Shown here one piece after another: positions 1-7,530 of a DNA stretch of 64,000 bases. Source of the DNA: Leptospira ellinghausenii (GTDB lineage Bacteria > Spirochaetota > Leptospiria > Leptospirales > Leptospiraceae). The first letter of the stretch is position 1. Each line of letters begins with the position of its first letter. The position numbers and the translations under genes are program-made. The stretch lies in NCBI RefSeq assembly GCF_003114815.1, contig NZ_BFAZ01000009.1, positions 124,001-188,000 on the forward strand. Reading direction: 5' to 3'. Below the pieces are notes generated by a model. The model saw nothing but the letters and a program-made list of their open reading frames with translations. It did no database searches and was not told the DNA's origin.

Positions 1-1005
1 TAATTGTGACAAAAAAGTTTCTAATGCTAACCGATGTTTTTTGGTCCCATCAATCACCATTTTGAGAGTGCCATCATATTTGCGAAAATCAGCACTCATC
101 ACCTGGTATTCCTTTAATCGATCTAAGGAATAATGCCCTGACTTGAATGGTAATTTCCATTTTATGGCAATAGCCATCACCGTCCTTTCGATCCAAATTT
201 TGAATAAGGTAAGGGTAAATTTAAATCCAGAGTGTTTGCCAGTCCTTGCGATTGCCTCTTTCCTGAGTTCTCCACCAGTTCCCAATTTGATTTGACCAAG
301 GCTTAGAGGATGGTATTCCTTTTCTTCTCCATATTCCGACTTGATAAAGTTTAACACTCGTATTACGATCTTCTTACAAACTTCTAAATCGGAATGGTTT
401 GGTTTGACAATGAGAGACACAATTTCCCCTCTTTCACTTGGGACATCCTTCCAACGACAAGTAAAACCTGTAAAGTCGGCTGGTAGGATTTTTTCATTTT
501 CACGGACCAAATAGGATTCGTCTTTGCCTTCTTTGATCCATTGTTCCGCAAGTGGAAGTGCCGTTCCAAAGAGGGAACATTGTACGTAATGATCAGAAGC
601 TTTGAATTTAGTTAAAAATAATTCGGTTCCCGCTCGGTACAATTCTTGTACAGGAACAATACCAGCTCTCATCGTAAGTCCAAAAGCAGACTTCACTTGT
701 AAAATCGTATCTGCAATGGCAGAACGAATGGGGAATAATAAATTGATGGGTAATAGAAATGTGACACCATCACCTCCAAACACAAATGGAAAGTCCATAT
801 GCCCATACACATTGGCGACCGCAATGGCCGTAAGACCACCAGCTGTGTTCACATCTTTATATCTCCCCTCCTCAATTGCCTTTGTGGAGCCAACAATGTC
901 TGTGATGAGGACAAACCAGTCATCAGGAACTTTGGCGATGGTAGCCTCTTCAAAGATACTTTGGAACTGAGAACTGGGTTTAATGTTTTTATAAAAATCA
1001 TCCAC
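1..1005 (-). CDS. DUF3095 family, class III cyclase-like protein (partial)
   Basis: The reading frame is open from a GTG at 1005 to the left edge, so the C-terminus is missing (335 codons seen). The translation begins MDDFYKNIKP and contains ITDIVGST (about residues 34-41) and FGGDGVTFLLP (about 76-86). These resemble the two metal-binding aspartate motifs of class III nucleotide cyclases; D36 and D79 lie 43 residues apart, close to the spacing in true cyclases. The overall sequence matches my memory of DUF3095 proteins, whose activity is not established. The start is the only GTG/ATG between the upstream in-frame stop (1060-1062) and the conserved region, with a weak GAG six bases upstream. 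It diverges from the GH3 gene across 91 bp. Cyclase activity is an inference; the family call is fairly safe. Confidence 0.75.
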   Translation of the reverse strand, partial: MDDFYKNIKPSSQFQSIFEEATIAKVPDDWFVLITDIVGSTKAIEEGRYKDVNTAGGLTAIAVANVYGHMDFPFVFGGDGVTFLLPINLLFPIRSAIADTILQVKSAFGLTMRAGIVPVQELYRAGTELFLTKFKASDHYVQCSLFGTALPLAEQWIKEGKDESYLVRENEKILPADFTGFTCRWKDVPSERGEIVSLIVKPNHSDLEVCKKIVIRVLNFIKSEYGEEKEYHPLSLGQIKLGTGGELRKEAIARTGKHSGFKFTLTLFKIWIERTVMAIAIKWKLPFKSGHYSLDRLKEYQVMSADFRKYDGTLKMVIDGTKKHRLALETFLSQL

Positions 1006-1096
1006 TATATACTCAGACGACCCAAACCAAAGACATATGAGAGATTTTTCGTAGTTGTCTTAGAAAAGCGGATCGTAAAACGTACCATCATACTCT

Positions 1097-2863
1097 ATGA
1101 ACCAAGTTCTTCTACGTACCACCTTTTCTCTTTTCCTTTTGTTTGGATTTTTTGGCTCTTCTTATTGTTTTGGTTTTTACCTCACGGAACTGGCAGCAAA
1201 CGAACGGAAACGATGGTTGGATGAAAAAGCATGGTCGATCACAAACAACATGTCGGAAGAAGAGTTGGTAGGCCAAACCATCCACATTGCCATCCCTTCC
1301 AAAACTGTTGACCAAATTGCATTAGATGAAATCAAACAAACAAAACCAGGTGGAATCATCCTCTTTGGAAAAAACTTAGGCAAAAAAGAAGAGATCCTTT
1401 CTCTCACTGAAAATCTTCAAATCGTGGGCAAACAAAATGGCTTACAACCATTTCTCATCTCAACAGACCAAGAAGGAGGCCGTGTATTCCGTGTTCAAGA
1501 TGGAATCACACATTACCCAGGTGCAATGGCTGTGGGACAAACTGGGAAAAAGGAATGGGGAGAAATTGTAGGTTTTGTCACTTCCTATGAACTTAGAAGT
1601 TTAGGTTTGAATTTTTTATTTGCACCTGTTTTAGATATTAATAACAATCCACTAAATCCAGTTATTAACACTCGTTCGTTTGGATCGGATGTAAACCGAG
1701 TTTCGGAAGTTGCCGTTGCGTATGAAAAAGGTGCAAGGGCCGGTGGTTGTTTACCTGTGATCAAACATTTTCCAGGCCATGGGGATACTACTGTTGATAG
1801 CCATCTGGGACTTCCAATCATCAATAAAAGCCTAGAGGACTTGGAAAAACTGGAACTCGTTCCATTCAAACAATCCATCCAAGGTGGGGCAGAAGCGGTG
1901 ATGTCTGCTCATATTGTGTATCCCAAAATTGATCCTAATTTTCCCGCCACACTTTCCAAGACAATTCTAACAGATGTTTTACGAAAATCACTTCAATTTG
2001 ATGGGATCATCATCACTGACGCAATGGAGATGCATGCCATTTCAAAAAACTATGAAAAAGATAGACCAGGTGTTTTAACAATCCTTGCCGGTGCCAATAT
2101 CGTTTTACTCACTAGTTGGGGAGAAACAGCCAAAAAATTCAAAGCACAATTGATGGATGCATACAAAAAGGGAGAATTCCGCTTTGTAGACAAAGAAGGA
2201 AAAGAACGTGACATCTTAAAAGAAGCTGTCCAAAAACAAATTCGCAAAAAATTGGAACTAGGTATCTACGATGCTAATTCCATCTTACCAACAGTATACG
2301 AAGAAAACCAAAAACAAAAAGAATTCCTAACGGCTTGGGAAAAAGAAAGGAACGATCGTTACACAACACTCAGTAAGTCACTTTTTTTTGCAAAAGAAAT
2401 CAATGAAGATTCGATCCGTGCTTACCCAAAAGTCGTAAAAACTTCTCAAATTTTACCAGAACAAACTCTTTCCTTTGTTAAAAACCCAAAACTCAAAGAA
2501 GTTTTGAAATCTAAAAAAATCCAATCTGTTCCTGCAAAATCATTTGGGAGTTATGTAAAACAAAAAACATATACTACCTATATATTTGATTCCACATCAG
2601 AACCTGAGATTCTATATTTTGTCAATCTTGCCAAAAAATTCCCAAACAAACGTTTCCTTATACTGCACGGAGGAACACCCTTCATCCAATTACCGGAAAT
2701 TCAAAACGTAGAGTATCTATTATCTTTTTCGTTAACGGTTGGTTCTTGGGAAGCACTTGGAGTGAAACTCACTTCTGGAAAAGAGATTCCAAAAGTGGAT
2801 TTGATTTTATTAACAAAGGAATCGAAGACACCTTCCAAAGGTGCCTTTCCTGAAAGTTTATAA
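1097..2863 (+). CDS. Glycoside hydrolase family 3, NagZ-like beta-N-acetylhexosaminidase
   Basis: A 588-residue GH3 enzyme with an N-terminal hydrophobic export segment (about residues 8-26). The NagZ signature KHFPGHGDTTVDSH lies at 223-236 and supplies the His/Asp general acid-base dyad. D308 in TDAMEM is the expected nucleophile, and DQEGGRV (124-130) and NTRSFGSD (191-198) are substrate-pocket motifs. Family knowledge predicts removal of beta-linked GlcNAc from muropeptides or related glycans. The protein is much longer than cytoplasmic NagZ (about 340 residues) because of a roughly 200-residue C-terminal extension of unknown role, as in secreted GH3 enzymes. Export and extra length suggest a periplasmic or surface enzyme rather than cytoplasmic recycling (inference). 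No strong ribosome-binding site precedes the ATG. The gene ends 7 bp from the convergent PilZ-like gene. Confidence 0.85.
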   Translation: MNQVLLRTTFSLFLLFGFFGSSYCFGFYLTELAANERKRWLDEKAWSITNNMSEEELVGQTIHIAIPSKTVDQIALDEIKQTKPGGIILFGKNLGKKEEILSLTENLQIVGKQNGLQPFLISTDQEGGRVFRVQDGITHYPGAMAVGQTGKKEWGEIVGFVTSYELRSLGLNFLFAPVLDINNNPLNPVINTRSFGSDVNRVSEVAVAYEKGARAGGCLPVIKHFPGHGDTTVDSHLGLPIINKSLEDLEKLELVPFKQSIQGGAEAVMSAHIVYPKIDPNFPATLSKTILTDVLRKSLQFDGIIITDAMEMHAISKNYEKDRPGVLTILAGANIVLLTSWGETAKKFKAQLMDAYKKGEFRFVDKEGKERDILKEAVQKQIRKKLELGIYDANSILPTVYEENQKQKEFLTAWEKERNDRYTTLSKSLFFAKEINEDSIRAYPKVVKTSQILPEQTLSFVKNPKLKEVLKSKKIQSVPAKSFGSYVKQKTYTTYIFDSTSEPEILYFVNLAKKFPNKRFLILHGGTPFIQLPEIQNVEYLLSFSLTVGSWEALGVKLTSGKEIPKVDLILLTKESKTPSKGAFPESL

Positions 2864-2870
2864 TCTTAGA

Positions 2871-4013
2871 TTAAGTTAAAACCTCTCTCACTCCCCCACG
2901 TTTGCGGATTTCTTCATACAAAGACTTCCGCATGGTTTCATCCGCATCTACATATCGCAATAAGTATATATCTGACTTTTGTTTGGTGGGCATCATCTTT
3001 GCACGGATATTGAAGGTTGGTCCTTTATCAAAACTAAAACTGACTTCCCATAAATCTTGGTGTTTCCAAATTTCAGAAGAAATTCCTGTAGGGAAGGTAA
3101 ACAATATCCCTCGGTCAGACAATCGTTCCGAAAGTGTGATAAAAGGTTTTGCGGTTTCTTTGATCTCGAATTTTTTTTCGTTATTTTCTTTTTGGTCTTT
3201 GGCAATGCGTTTTAAGACTTCCAATTGTTTATCGATGTTTTCTTCGCTGAGTAATAATTTATGTTTATCTAACTCTAAATCTTTTTTTTCTTCAGGAGGT
3301 GGCCAAGGAGACACGGTAATCGACATTTTGTCCATTAACATCAAATGGGATTCCCCTTTTCTTTCGATTTTACCATTAAAGTGAAAAACCACCCCACTTT
3401 CATTTGTTTTGATCACCTTGCCATCTAACAAATAACCACCGCTACTAGGACGGAATACATATAATTTTGCTTCTTTTCCTGGAACAAGTAAGTCTTTCGA
3501 CAATCCCTTGGTGGATAAAAGTAATTCGTCGGAAGTTTTTTGCATCACATAGGTAAGTTCTTCTCGTCCGTCTGCTTCCAGGGCAGCAACCTCGCCAACG
3601 GTTAAATCGTTTAAGGATAAAATTTCTTTTTTGAATTCAACACCAGAACGAAAAAGTTTATCAAAAAGATTCACTTCCTTCTCTGTTGTATTTGCATTGG
3701 ATTTTAGAAAATAACGATACAATGCATTTTTGAGTTTGTTCCTGTTTTCAGGGAGAAGGTAAATCTCACGTTCCTCTTCACTCAAATGGTCATAAAAACT
3801 ATGTAGGATATTGAGTTCTACTTGGTTACATTTTCTTGCAATGGCATACCTTTGGAATTCGACCCAGTGGTTTACCACACTTGTTTGTTTGTTTTGTAAG
3901 TAGTTCATGACCTTTACGTAAATAAAGGCTGCAACGCCCATGAGAAAAATGTAAAAGATGTAGATTGTATCAAATTTTGGAAAAATCCAAACGACTTGTG
4001 CCATAAAATTCAT
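2871..4013 (-). CDS. Membrane-anchored PilZ-like protein
   Basis: 380 residues: one N-terminal transmembrane helix (about 17-36), a helical region, then a YcgR-N-like beta domain (about 135-235, starting near LTVGEVAALEADG) and a PilZ-like C-terminal domain. In the latter, LSDRG (near 300) matches the SxxG part of the c-di-GMP motif and is followed by a typical PilZ end, RYVDADETMRKSLYEEIRKR. The canonical RxxxR switch and the D/N before SxxG are not apparent, so c-di-GMP binding is doubtful. By family analogy it could be a flagellar brake or surface-behaviour effector, but nothing beyond the fold supports this. It diverges from murA with only 26 bp between them. Homologues I recall are annotated only as hypothetical or PilZ-like. 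Confidence 0.6.
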   Translation of the reverse strand: MNFMAQVVWIFPKFDTIYIFYIFLMGVAAFIYVKVMNYLQNKQTSVVNHWVEFQRYAIARKCNQVELNILHSFYDHLSEEEREIYLLPENRNKLKNALYRYFLKSNANTTEKEVNLFDKLFRSGVEFKKEILSLNDLTVGEVAALEADGREELTYVMQKTSDELLLSTKGLSKDLLVPGKEAKLYVFRPSSGGYLLDGKVIKTNESGVVFHFNGKIERKGESHLMLMDKMSITVSPWPPPEEKKDLELDKHKLLLSEENIDKQLEVLKRIAKDQKENNEKKFEIKETAKPFITLSERLSDRGILFTFPTGISSEIWKHQDLWEVSFSFDKGPTFNIRAKMMPTKQKSDIYLLRYVDADETMRKSLYEEIRKRGGVREVLT

Positions 4014-4039
4014 AAATTACTTTTCCTCATATCTCTGTT

Positions 4040-5362
4040 GTGTCGAATGGAAGCAAGGTGAGCTCTTCCTACTTTAAAATTATCGGCAAAAATCCACTCC
4101 ACGGGACAATTGTTCCCCAAGGGAATAAAAACGAAGCACTTCCCCTCCTAGGAGCTTTACTCTTATGGGAAGGAGATGTGATTCTAGAAAACCTACCCGA
4201 AATTGCCGATGTCCAGAAACTCATGGATGTACTCCGCCACATTGGCGTGGAAATTACTTCCCTCGATACCAAAGGATCTTACCTCTTTCAGAAAAAAAAT
4301 CCAGTGAAATCGGATTTACCATATGAACTTTGTTCCCAACTGAGGGGAGCTGTGACTCTAGCAGGACCCATCCTCGCAAGAACCGGGCGTGTATTTTTAC
4401 CAAAACCAGGCGGAGACAAAATTGGTCGCCGTCGTATGGACACCCACCTCCTAGCTTTAGAAGCCCTCGGTGCAAAAATTGAAGTGTTCCCAGATGGTTA
4501 TATGATCACTGCTGATCGTTTGTTCGGAAAAGACATCCTCCTAGACGAGGCATCTGTGACCGCTACAGAAAATGCAGTGATGGCAGCAGTTTTTGCAGAG
4601 GGAACCACTATCATTCGCAATGCTGCTTCCGAACCACATGTACAGGGACTTTGCCGATTTTTACAAGCGGCAGGCGCCAAAATCGAAGGGATTGGGACAA
4701 ACCACCTAACAATTACAGGTGTGAGTTCTCTATCCTCTCCGAGTGGTGGTTTAAAACACCGCATTGGGTCAGATTATTTAGAAGTTGGATCCTTTATCAG
4801 TTTAGCTGCCGTAACAGGTGGAGAAATCCATATTACCGATGTTAATTTAGAAGACATTCGAATGATCCGAATGGTCTATTCCCGGCTTGGGATTGAAGTG
4901 CGACCAACAGAAACTGGTATCCTCGTCCCTTCCGACCAAAAAATGGAAATCATCCCTGATTACCACGGTGCCACTCCCAAAATTGATGATGCACCTTGGC
5001 CTGGATTCCCAGCCGATATGACGTCAGTTGCTTTAGTGACTGCCACACAGTGTAAGGGAACCGTTCTCATCCATGAAAAACTCTTTGAATCCAGGCTCTT
5101 TTTTGTGGATAATATCATCGCAATGGGTGCCCAAATCATCCTCTGTGACCCACACAGAGCCATTGTGATTGGAGCCAACAGATTATATGGACAACGAGTG
5201 GCAAGCCCAGACATTCGAGCGGGAATGGCCATGATCATTGCTGCTCTTTGTGCGGAAGGCCAAAGTGAGATCCATAACATCGTACAAATTGACAGAGGAT
5301 TTGAGTCAATTGATACAAGGTTAAGGTCACTCGGGGCACAAATCGAAAGAATTCCAAGTTAA
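4040..5362 (+). CDS. murA: UDP-N-acetylglucosamine 1-carboxyvinyltransferase, Asp-type
   Basis: MurA transfers enolpyruvate from PEP to UDP-GlcNAc, the first committed step of peptidoglycan synthesis in the cytoplasm. The 440-residue length is normal. GNKNEALP (29-36) carries the conserved Lys-Asn pair. The active-site loop reads [14 protein letters not shown], so the usual catalytic Cys (E. coli Cys115, in GGCTIG) is Asp126. Asp-type MurA is known from Mycobacterium, Chlamydia and Borrelia and is intrinsically fosfomycin resistant. PGFPADM near 318-324 is the usual late catalytic-Asp region. The start is uncertain: GTG at 4040 gives the longest form, but GTG at 4058 has a better upstream GGAAG and yields the more typical N-terminus SSSYFKIIG. 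The ferredoxin gene follows with no gap. Confidence 0.95.
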   Translation: MSNGSKVSSSYFKIIGKNPLHGTIVPQGNKNEALPLLGALLLWEGDVILENLPEIADVQKLMDVLRHIGVEITSLDTKGSYLFQKKNPVKSDLPYELCSQLRGAVTLAGPILARTGRVFLPKPGGDKIGRRRMDTHLLALEALGAKIEVFPDGYMITADRLFGKDILLDEASVTATENAVMAAVFAEGTTIIRNAASEPHVQGLCRFLQAAGAKIEGIGTNHLTITGVSSLSSPSGGLKHRIGSDYLEVGSFISLAAVTGGEIHITDVNLEDIRMIRMVYSRLGIEVRPTETGILVPSDQKMEIIPDYHGATPKIDDAPWPGFPADMTSVALVTATQCKGTVLIHEKLFESRLFFVDNIIAMGAQIILCDPHRAIVIGANRLYGQRVASPDIRAGMAMIIAALCAEGQSEIHNIVQIDRGFESIDTRLRSLGAQIERIPS

Positions 5363-6049
5363 ATGAAACGTAAGGATCTTTTCCGAGAAGGATTTAAATC
5401 CGTTTTCCAGTTTACCTTTACGAAAGCGGATGAAATTTCCGAAGCCATCAAAGAAGTTTGGCAGGAAGAAACAGACCAAATCCCTAAAAAAACTTCTAAA
5501 TCCAATCCAAAACCAATCAAAAAGAAAACAAAACAAAAGAGTGAGTCGACTCTTGTTCGGAAACGTAAGACAAAGATGTTCCAAACTCTTTCTTTACCTC
5601 CGGGAGCGACAAAAGATTTTTTTTCTCTCTGTACGGGTTGTAACGAATGTATTTTTGCCTGTCCTTACGCCGTCTTATTCCCTGTTACAGCAACAGATTC
5701 TGAAAAAACTTATCCACATTTTGATCCAAATGCAAAAGCCTGCCACCTTTGTTCTGATTGGCCATGTATCGCAGCCTGTCCTGAAAACGCATTATTACCG
5801 TACGAAGTGTCCGAAACGACACCAAAGTTTGGTAAGGCGAAACTTTTAAAAGAATTTTGTATCAATGAAAAAACAGGGGAATCAACCTGTAATGCTTGTT
5901 TTGTTACCTGCCCCATCGCAAAAACCGTTAAATTTAAAGGGAATTTGCCAGTTTTTGCACAATCTAGTTGCACAGGATGTGGTTTATGTGTAGAAACTTG
6001 TCCAAGTTTTCCAAAAGCAATTCAGATTAAGTTATTTAAAAGCGAATGA
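5363..6049 (+). CDS. Polyferredoxin with multiple 4Fe-4S motifs
   Basis: 228 residues with no signal peptide. The first 75 residues are Lys-rich and low in complexity. Cys clusters follow: CTGCNECIFACP (about 90-101), CHLCSDWPCIAACP (about 128-141), CNACFVTCP (about 173-181) and CTGCGLCVETCP (about 204-215). The spacing is that of NapF/NapG-type ferredoxins carrying several 4Fe-4S clusters, so the protein should move electrons in the cytoplasm. No oxidoreductase partner is next to it. Its ATG begins on the base after the murA stop, so the two are very probably cotranscribed and perhaps translationally coupled, although no functional link to peptidoglycan synthesis is obvious. NapF/NapG are the nearest families I can name; the exact role is unknown. 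Confidence 0.75.
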   Translation: MKRKDLFREGFKSVFQFTFTKADEISEAIKEVWQEETDQIPKKTSKSNPKPIKKKTKQKSESTLVRKRKTKMFQTLSLPPGATKDFFSLCTGCNECIFACPYAVLFPVTATDSEKTYPHFDPNAKACHLCSDWPCIAACPENALLPYEVSETTPKFGKAKLLKEFCINEKTGESTCNACFVTCPIAKTVKFKGNLPVFAQSSCTGCGLCVETCPSFPKAIQIKLFKSE

Positions 6050-6121
6050 TCACCTATCAATCGTTTTAGAAAAAAAACTTCGCAAAACATCAAAAAATTG
6101 TTATTCGGTAAAAAAAATATC

Positions 6122-6150
6122 TTGAATTTTTATGAAAGTGGAGAGATACT
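6122..6150 (+). promoter_or_regulatory. Sigma70-type promoter for the small Cys/His protein gene
   Basis: TTGAAT at 6122-6127 and GATACT at 6145-6150 are separated by exactly 17 bp, close to the housekeeping consensus. This predicts a start near 6157 and a leader of about 60 bases. A purine-rich AAAGGAAAAAGAAAG lies just before the ATG at 6219. A terminator follows the gene, giving a self-contained transcription unit. Confidence 0.6.
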
Positions 6151-6218
6151 CTTGTTAGGGCAAAGGGTTTCCCTTCGTCAAAAAAAATATAAATTTAATT
6201 TAAAGGAAAAAGAAAGCT

Positions 6219-6533
6219 ATGGAACCACAAAAAGTAGGCCCAGGACAAATCGACAAAATCGCGGATGATCTTAAAAAAGACCCAGAGAAGTCGATTGGGA
6301 ATTACCTTTTCAAAGGATTCAGAATTCAAATCTCCAAGTACAAAGCGTCTGGAGCGGAGAGAGTTCAACAACTTTACAAAAGAAGAAGAGCACAAGGTCT
6401 ATGCATCGTTTGTGGTACTAAAGTAACTCGTAAAAACCCGGTAACAGGAATTCTTTACAGACTTTGTGACACTCATAGAGCAGAAATCGACCAAAAGAAT
6501 AAAGAAAAAGCAAAAGCGAAAAAAGGAAAATAA
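6219..6533 (+). CDS. Small basic protein with a CxxC/CxxH zinc-binding-like knuckle
   Basis: 104 residues, strongly basic, ending in a Lys/Ala-rich tail. CIVC (about 62-65) and CDTH (about 83-86) are spaced like a small zinc ribbon, preceded by the basic stretch QLYKRRRAQG. The N-terminal half is predicted helical. I recall conserved Leptospira proteins of this type but no assigned function; the composition suggests nucleic-acid or ribosome binding (inference). It has its own promoter (6122-6150), a purine-rich ribosome-binding site and an intrinsic terminator (6561-6590), so it is probably well expressed and independent of its neighbours. Confidence 0.7.
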   Translation: MEPQKVGPGQIDKIADDLKKDPEKSIGNYLFKGFRIQISKYKASGAERVQQLYKRRRAQGLCIVCGTKVTRKNPVTGILYRLCDTHRAEIDQKNKEKAKAKKGK

Positions 6534-6560
6534 TTTCCTTTCCATTCACTTTTCTAACTG

Positions 6561-6590
6561 AAAGGGGACACTAGGTCCCCTTTTTTGTTT
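6561..6590 (+). terminator. Rho-independent terminator
   Basis: A 9-bp perfect stem (AAAGGGGAC, 6561-6569, pairing with GTCCCCTTT, 6575-6583) closes a 5-base loop and runs into a T tract (6581-6586). It lies 27 bp after the stop of the small Cys/His protein gene and just upstream of the following lipoprotein gene. Confidence 0.9.
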
Positions 6591-6623
6591 ACAGAGACAA
6601 ATCTTACCGTAACTTCATTTCCT

Positions 6624-7454
6624 ATGAAAACTCTCCTTCCTCTTCTCCTGCTTTCTGTTTTTGGATGTTCACAACTCATTTGGCGTGATGCACAATTGCC
6701 AGAAGAAATCTCACCTAGTAATGATCCGAATGTGAACCTGGTCTTAACAGTCGCCTACCAAGAGAAAGATTCTTGGAACCCTCTCAATGGAACCACTGAC
6801 AAACGTGATTACAAAAGTCATATCAAATTAGTAACGAATGGCGTTACGGGTGGAAAAGTGATAAGGGAATGGGATTTGCCATCTTGGGCGCTCGGGGATG
6901 GAATTTTTTACCATACAAAATCGAACACTTTATTTGTGTTATACGGTAAAAATGACGAGTATGGAACCCTTAACCAAACCCTTTCCATCTACCCAGAAGT
7001 AGGTGGTGCATTCTCGTATCCGGCAACTCCAGAGAGGAAAATTATTTTCCAAATGGCTCCCTCCCCCAACGGAAATTTAGTAGCTCTCATCACAGCAAGT
7101 CCAACCAAAGAAGATGAATTCACTGAATTCGAATTGTCCATCCTGCAAACTGCGGACAAATCAGTGCAGTCTTTCCCTCTCAGTTTCTGGACCGCATTAC
7201 CTTTGTATGGGATTCGCTGGGCAGAAGATGGAAACAAATTGTACGTTCGAACACCAGATCGTATCCTCGTTTGGACAGGTAAAGAACTGTCGGAAACCAA
7301 AACCTTCCCAGATTGTTTTACAATCCCAACCAATTTTGGCAAATGGGCGTACGAAACGGCAAGCCTTGCGGAAGGTGGGAATGTCAAACTCGGGAAAAAA
7401 CTGCCCTCCCCCAAATTGATCTCCAATATCGACCAAATCAAACTCTGTAGATAA
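6624..7454 (+). CDS. Putative lipoprotein of unknown function
   Basis: With the start at ATG 6624 the protein has 276 residues and begins MKTLLPLLLLSVFGCSQLIW, a typical spirochete lipoprotein signal with lipidation expected at Cys15 (lipobox VFGC). An in-frame TTG at 6585 would add 13 residues but lies inside the preceding terminator and would spoil the signal peptide, so it was rejected. The mature part is beta-rich, with phrases such as PSPNGNLVALIT and YGIRWAEDGNKLYVRTPDRILVW that resemble WD40/TolB-like propeller blades, so a small propeller is possible. It lies upstream of fliI on the same strand with a 76-bp gap. Subcellular side (inner or outer membrane) cannot be told. Confidence 0.7.
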   Translation: MKTLLPLLLLSVFGCSQLIWRDAQLPEEISPSNDPNVNLVLTVAYQEKDSWNPLNGTTDKRDYKSHIKLVTNGVTGGKVIREWDLPSWALGDGIFYHTKSNTLFVLYGKNDEYGTLNQTLSIYPEVGGAFSYPATPERKIIFQMAPSPNGNLVALITASPTKEDEFTEFELSILQTADKSVQSFPLSFWTALPLYGIRWAEDGNKLYVRTPDRILVWTGKELSETKTFPDCFTIPTNFGKWAYETASLAEGGNVKLGKKLPSPKLISNIDQIKLCR

Positions 7455-7472
7455 AGTTCAGAAGGGAATCTC

Positions 7473-7530
7473 GGGGTCTCAATTCGCTTGATTTAATTAT
7501 GTCTCATGATTCGATGAGTGAAAAGACCCC
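7473..7530. repeat. Inverted repeat directly upstream of fliI
   Basis: GGGGTCT at 7473-7479 is exactly complementary to AGACCCC at 7524-7530, which abuts the fliI ATG at 7531. The loop is 44 bases. No good Shine-Dalgarno sequence precedes fliI, so pairing could influence initiation, but a 7-bp repeat at this distance may be chance. Confidence 0.35.

Noticed and set aside
602..1224. Two + strand open frames (122 and 141 codons) in the first kilobase
   Set aside because: They are antisense to the DUF3095 gene, whose minus-strand translation has clear family motifs; the + strand translations have no recognisable features.
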